64,000 bases of DNA, from contig CAWIOK010000021.1 in the NCBI GenBank assembly GCA_963837655.1, forward strand, positions 558,001-622,000, written 5' to 3'. Shown piece after piece: positions 63,424-64,000 of this stretch; position 1 is the first letter of the stretch, and each line of letters opens with the position of its first letter. Both the position numbers and the translations under genes were made by a program. The notes under the pieces were generated by a model that did no database searches, was not told the DNA's origin, and was given only the letters and a program-made list of their open reading frames with translations. The stretch is from CAVVSD01 sp963837655. Its GTDB lineage: Bacteria > Actinomycetota > Thermoleophilia > Solirubrobacterales > Solirubrobacteraceae.

Positions 63424-64000
63424 GCGGCCACTCTCCTGTTGGCAGTGCGGTAGACGAACGCCAGGACCTGCGCCACGGCGTGGAAGAACTCCTCGGGGAT
63501 GGCCTGGTCGACCTCGACGGAGGCGTACAGGCCGCGGGCGAGCGGCGGGTTGGGCAGGATCGGGACGCCGTGCTCGCGGGCGATCTCACGGATCTTCAGC
63601 GCCGTGAGGTCCTGGCCCTTGGCCACGACCGTCGGCGCCAGCATCGCGTCGCCGTACTTGAGTGCGACGGAGAAGTGCGTCGGGTTGGTGACGATGACGT
63701 CCGCCCCCGGAACCGCGTCCATCATGCGCGCCCGCGACATCTGCATCGCGCGGCGGCGCTGGGCGGAGCGGACCTCGGCCGGCAGCGCCTGCCCCTTGCT
63801 CTCTTCGCGGATCTCCTGCTTGTCCATGCGCAGTGACTTGTCGAGCTTGTGCTTCTGCCAGACGTAGTCGGCCGCGCCGATCAACAGGTACGCGAACGCG
63901 GCGCGTTTGGCGATGCCCATGACGGTGGCCGCCAGCTGCGCCCCGAGCTCCTCGGGGCCGATGCCCACCAGCGCGCCCATCTGGGGGATCGCCGGGATGA
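63420..64000 (-). CDS. flhB: Flagellar export switch FlhB (partial, N-terminus beyond right edge)
   Basis: About 193 codons are visible without an upstream stop; the N-terminal membrane helices lie outside the window. The autocleavage motif NPTH (63675-63686) in VIVTNPTHFSVALKYGD, the linker MDKQEIREESKGQALP and the cytosolic C-terminal domain (GVPILPNPPLARGLYASVEV) are present. FlhB sets the change from rod/hook to filament export. It is followed by flhA with a 4-base overlap. Confidence 0.95.
   Translation of the reverse strand, partial: IPAIPQMGALVGIGPEELGAQLAATVMGIAKRAAFAYLLIGAADYVWQKHKLDKSLRMDKQEIREESKGQALPAEVRSAQRRRAMQMSRARMMDAVPGADVIVTNPTHFSVALKYGDAMLAPTVVAKGQDLTALKIREIAREHGVPILPNPPLARGLYASVEVDQAIPEEFFHAVAQVLAFVYRTANRRVAA

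Noticed and set aside
59563..63453. A 1296-codon open frame on the + strand opposite flhA and flhF
   Set aside because: It is an Arg/Asp/Glu-rich antisense shadow of strongly supported minus-strand genes; such frames are common at this G+C.

Overview
The window reads as chromosomal DNA of a very high-G+C, flagellated actinobacterium. The best fit is the Thermoleophilia (Solirubrobacterales, Conexibacter/Patulibacter-like). That is inferred from GTG-rich starts, the mix of actinobacterial oxidoreductases, LuxR/LAL regulators, PspC histidine kinases and an ECF sigma factor with a fused zinc finger, all next to a complete-looking flagellar export locus. No rRNA, tRNA, CRISPR array, insertion sequence or prophage gene was seen. 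Genes are packed tightly with many ATGA/GTGA start-stop overlaps. Two genes carry apparent single-base frameshifts.

Left part (1-21.2 kb), catabolism: a MauE/DoxX membrane protein cut by the left edge. A minus-strand operon follows: leucine-type dehydrogenase, allantoinase (puuE), M20 amidohydrolase (allC) and a large LuxR-type ATPase regulator. Next come a cupin protein divergent from a CDP-alcohol phosphatidyltransferase, with two TetR-like operators over the promoter. An oxidation/redox island then holds a flavin monooxygenase-like protein, xylulokinase, a BisC/TorA-type molybdoenzyme, a GMC oxidoreductase, an aldehyde dehydrogenase and a berberine-bridge-type FAD enzyme. A potassium channel and two glycosyltransferases close this part.

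Middle (21.4-31.6 kb), envelope and central metabolism: a LiaF/LiaS/LiaR-like operon (PspC protein with a frameshift, small membrane protein, PspC-histidine kinase, NarL-type regulator) lies divergent to a secreted transglycosylase/peptidase-like enzyme. Transketolase (frameshifted), nicotinamidase, an SDR and the sigma factor fusion follow.

31.7-53.1 kb, a Wzx/Wzy-type surface glycan locus: initiating sugar transferase, five glycosyltransferase-like genes, flippase, polymerase/ligase, CapD-type dehydratase, DegT aminotransferase, LytR_C protein, histidine phosphatase, secreted subtilisin, DedA and UppP (lipid-carrier handling), then purM. Several divergent pairs here share very short spacers with back-to-back -10 boxes that suggest leaderless transcription.

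53.3-64 kb, motility: a CHAP peptidoglycan hydrolase, two tandem flagellins exactly 1000 bp apart, an AraC regulator divergent from an alpha/beta hydrolase, then the minus-strand run flhB-flhA-flhF-like-membrane protein-GNAT-GT2. The flhF product has lost its P-loop residues. The GNAT and double-GT2 genes at the end of this run are candidates for flagellin modification.
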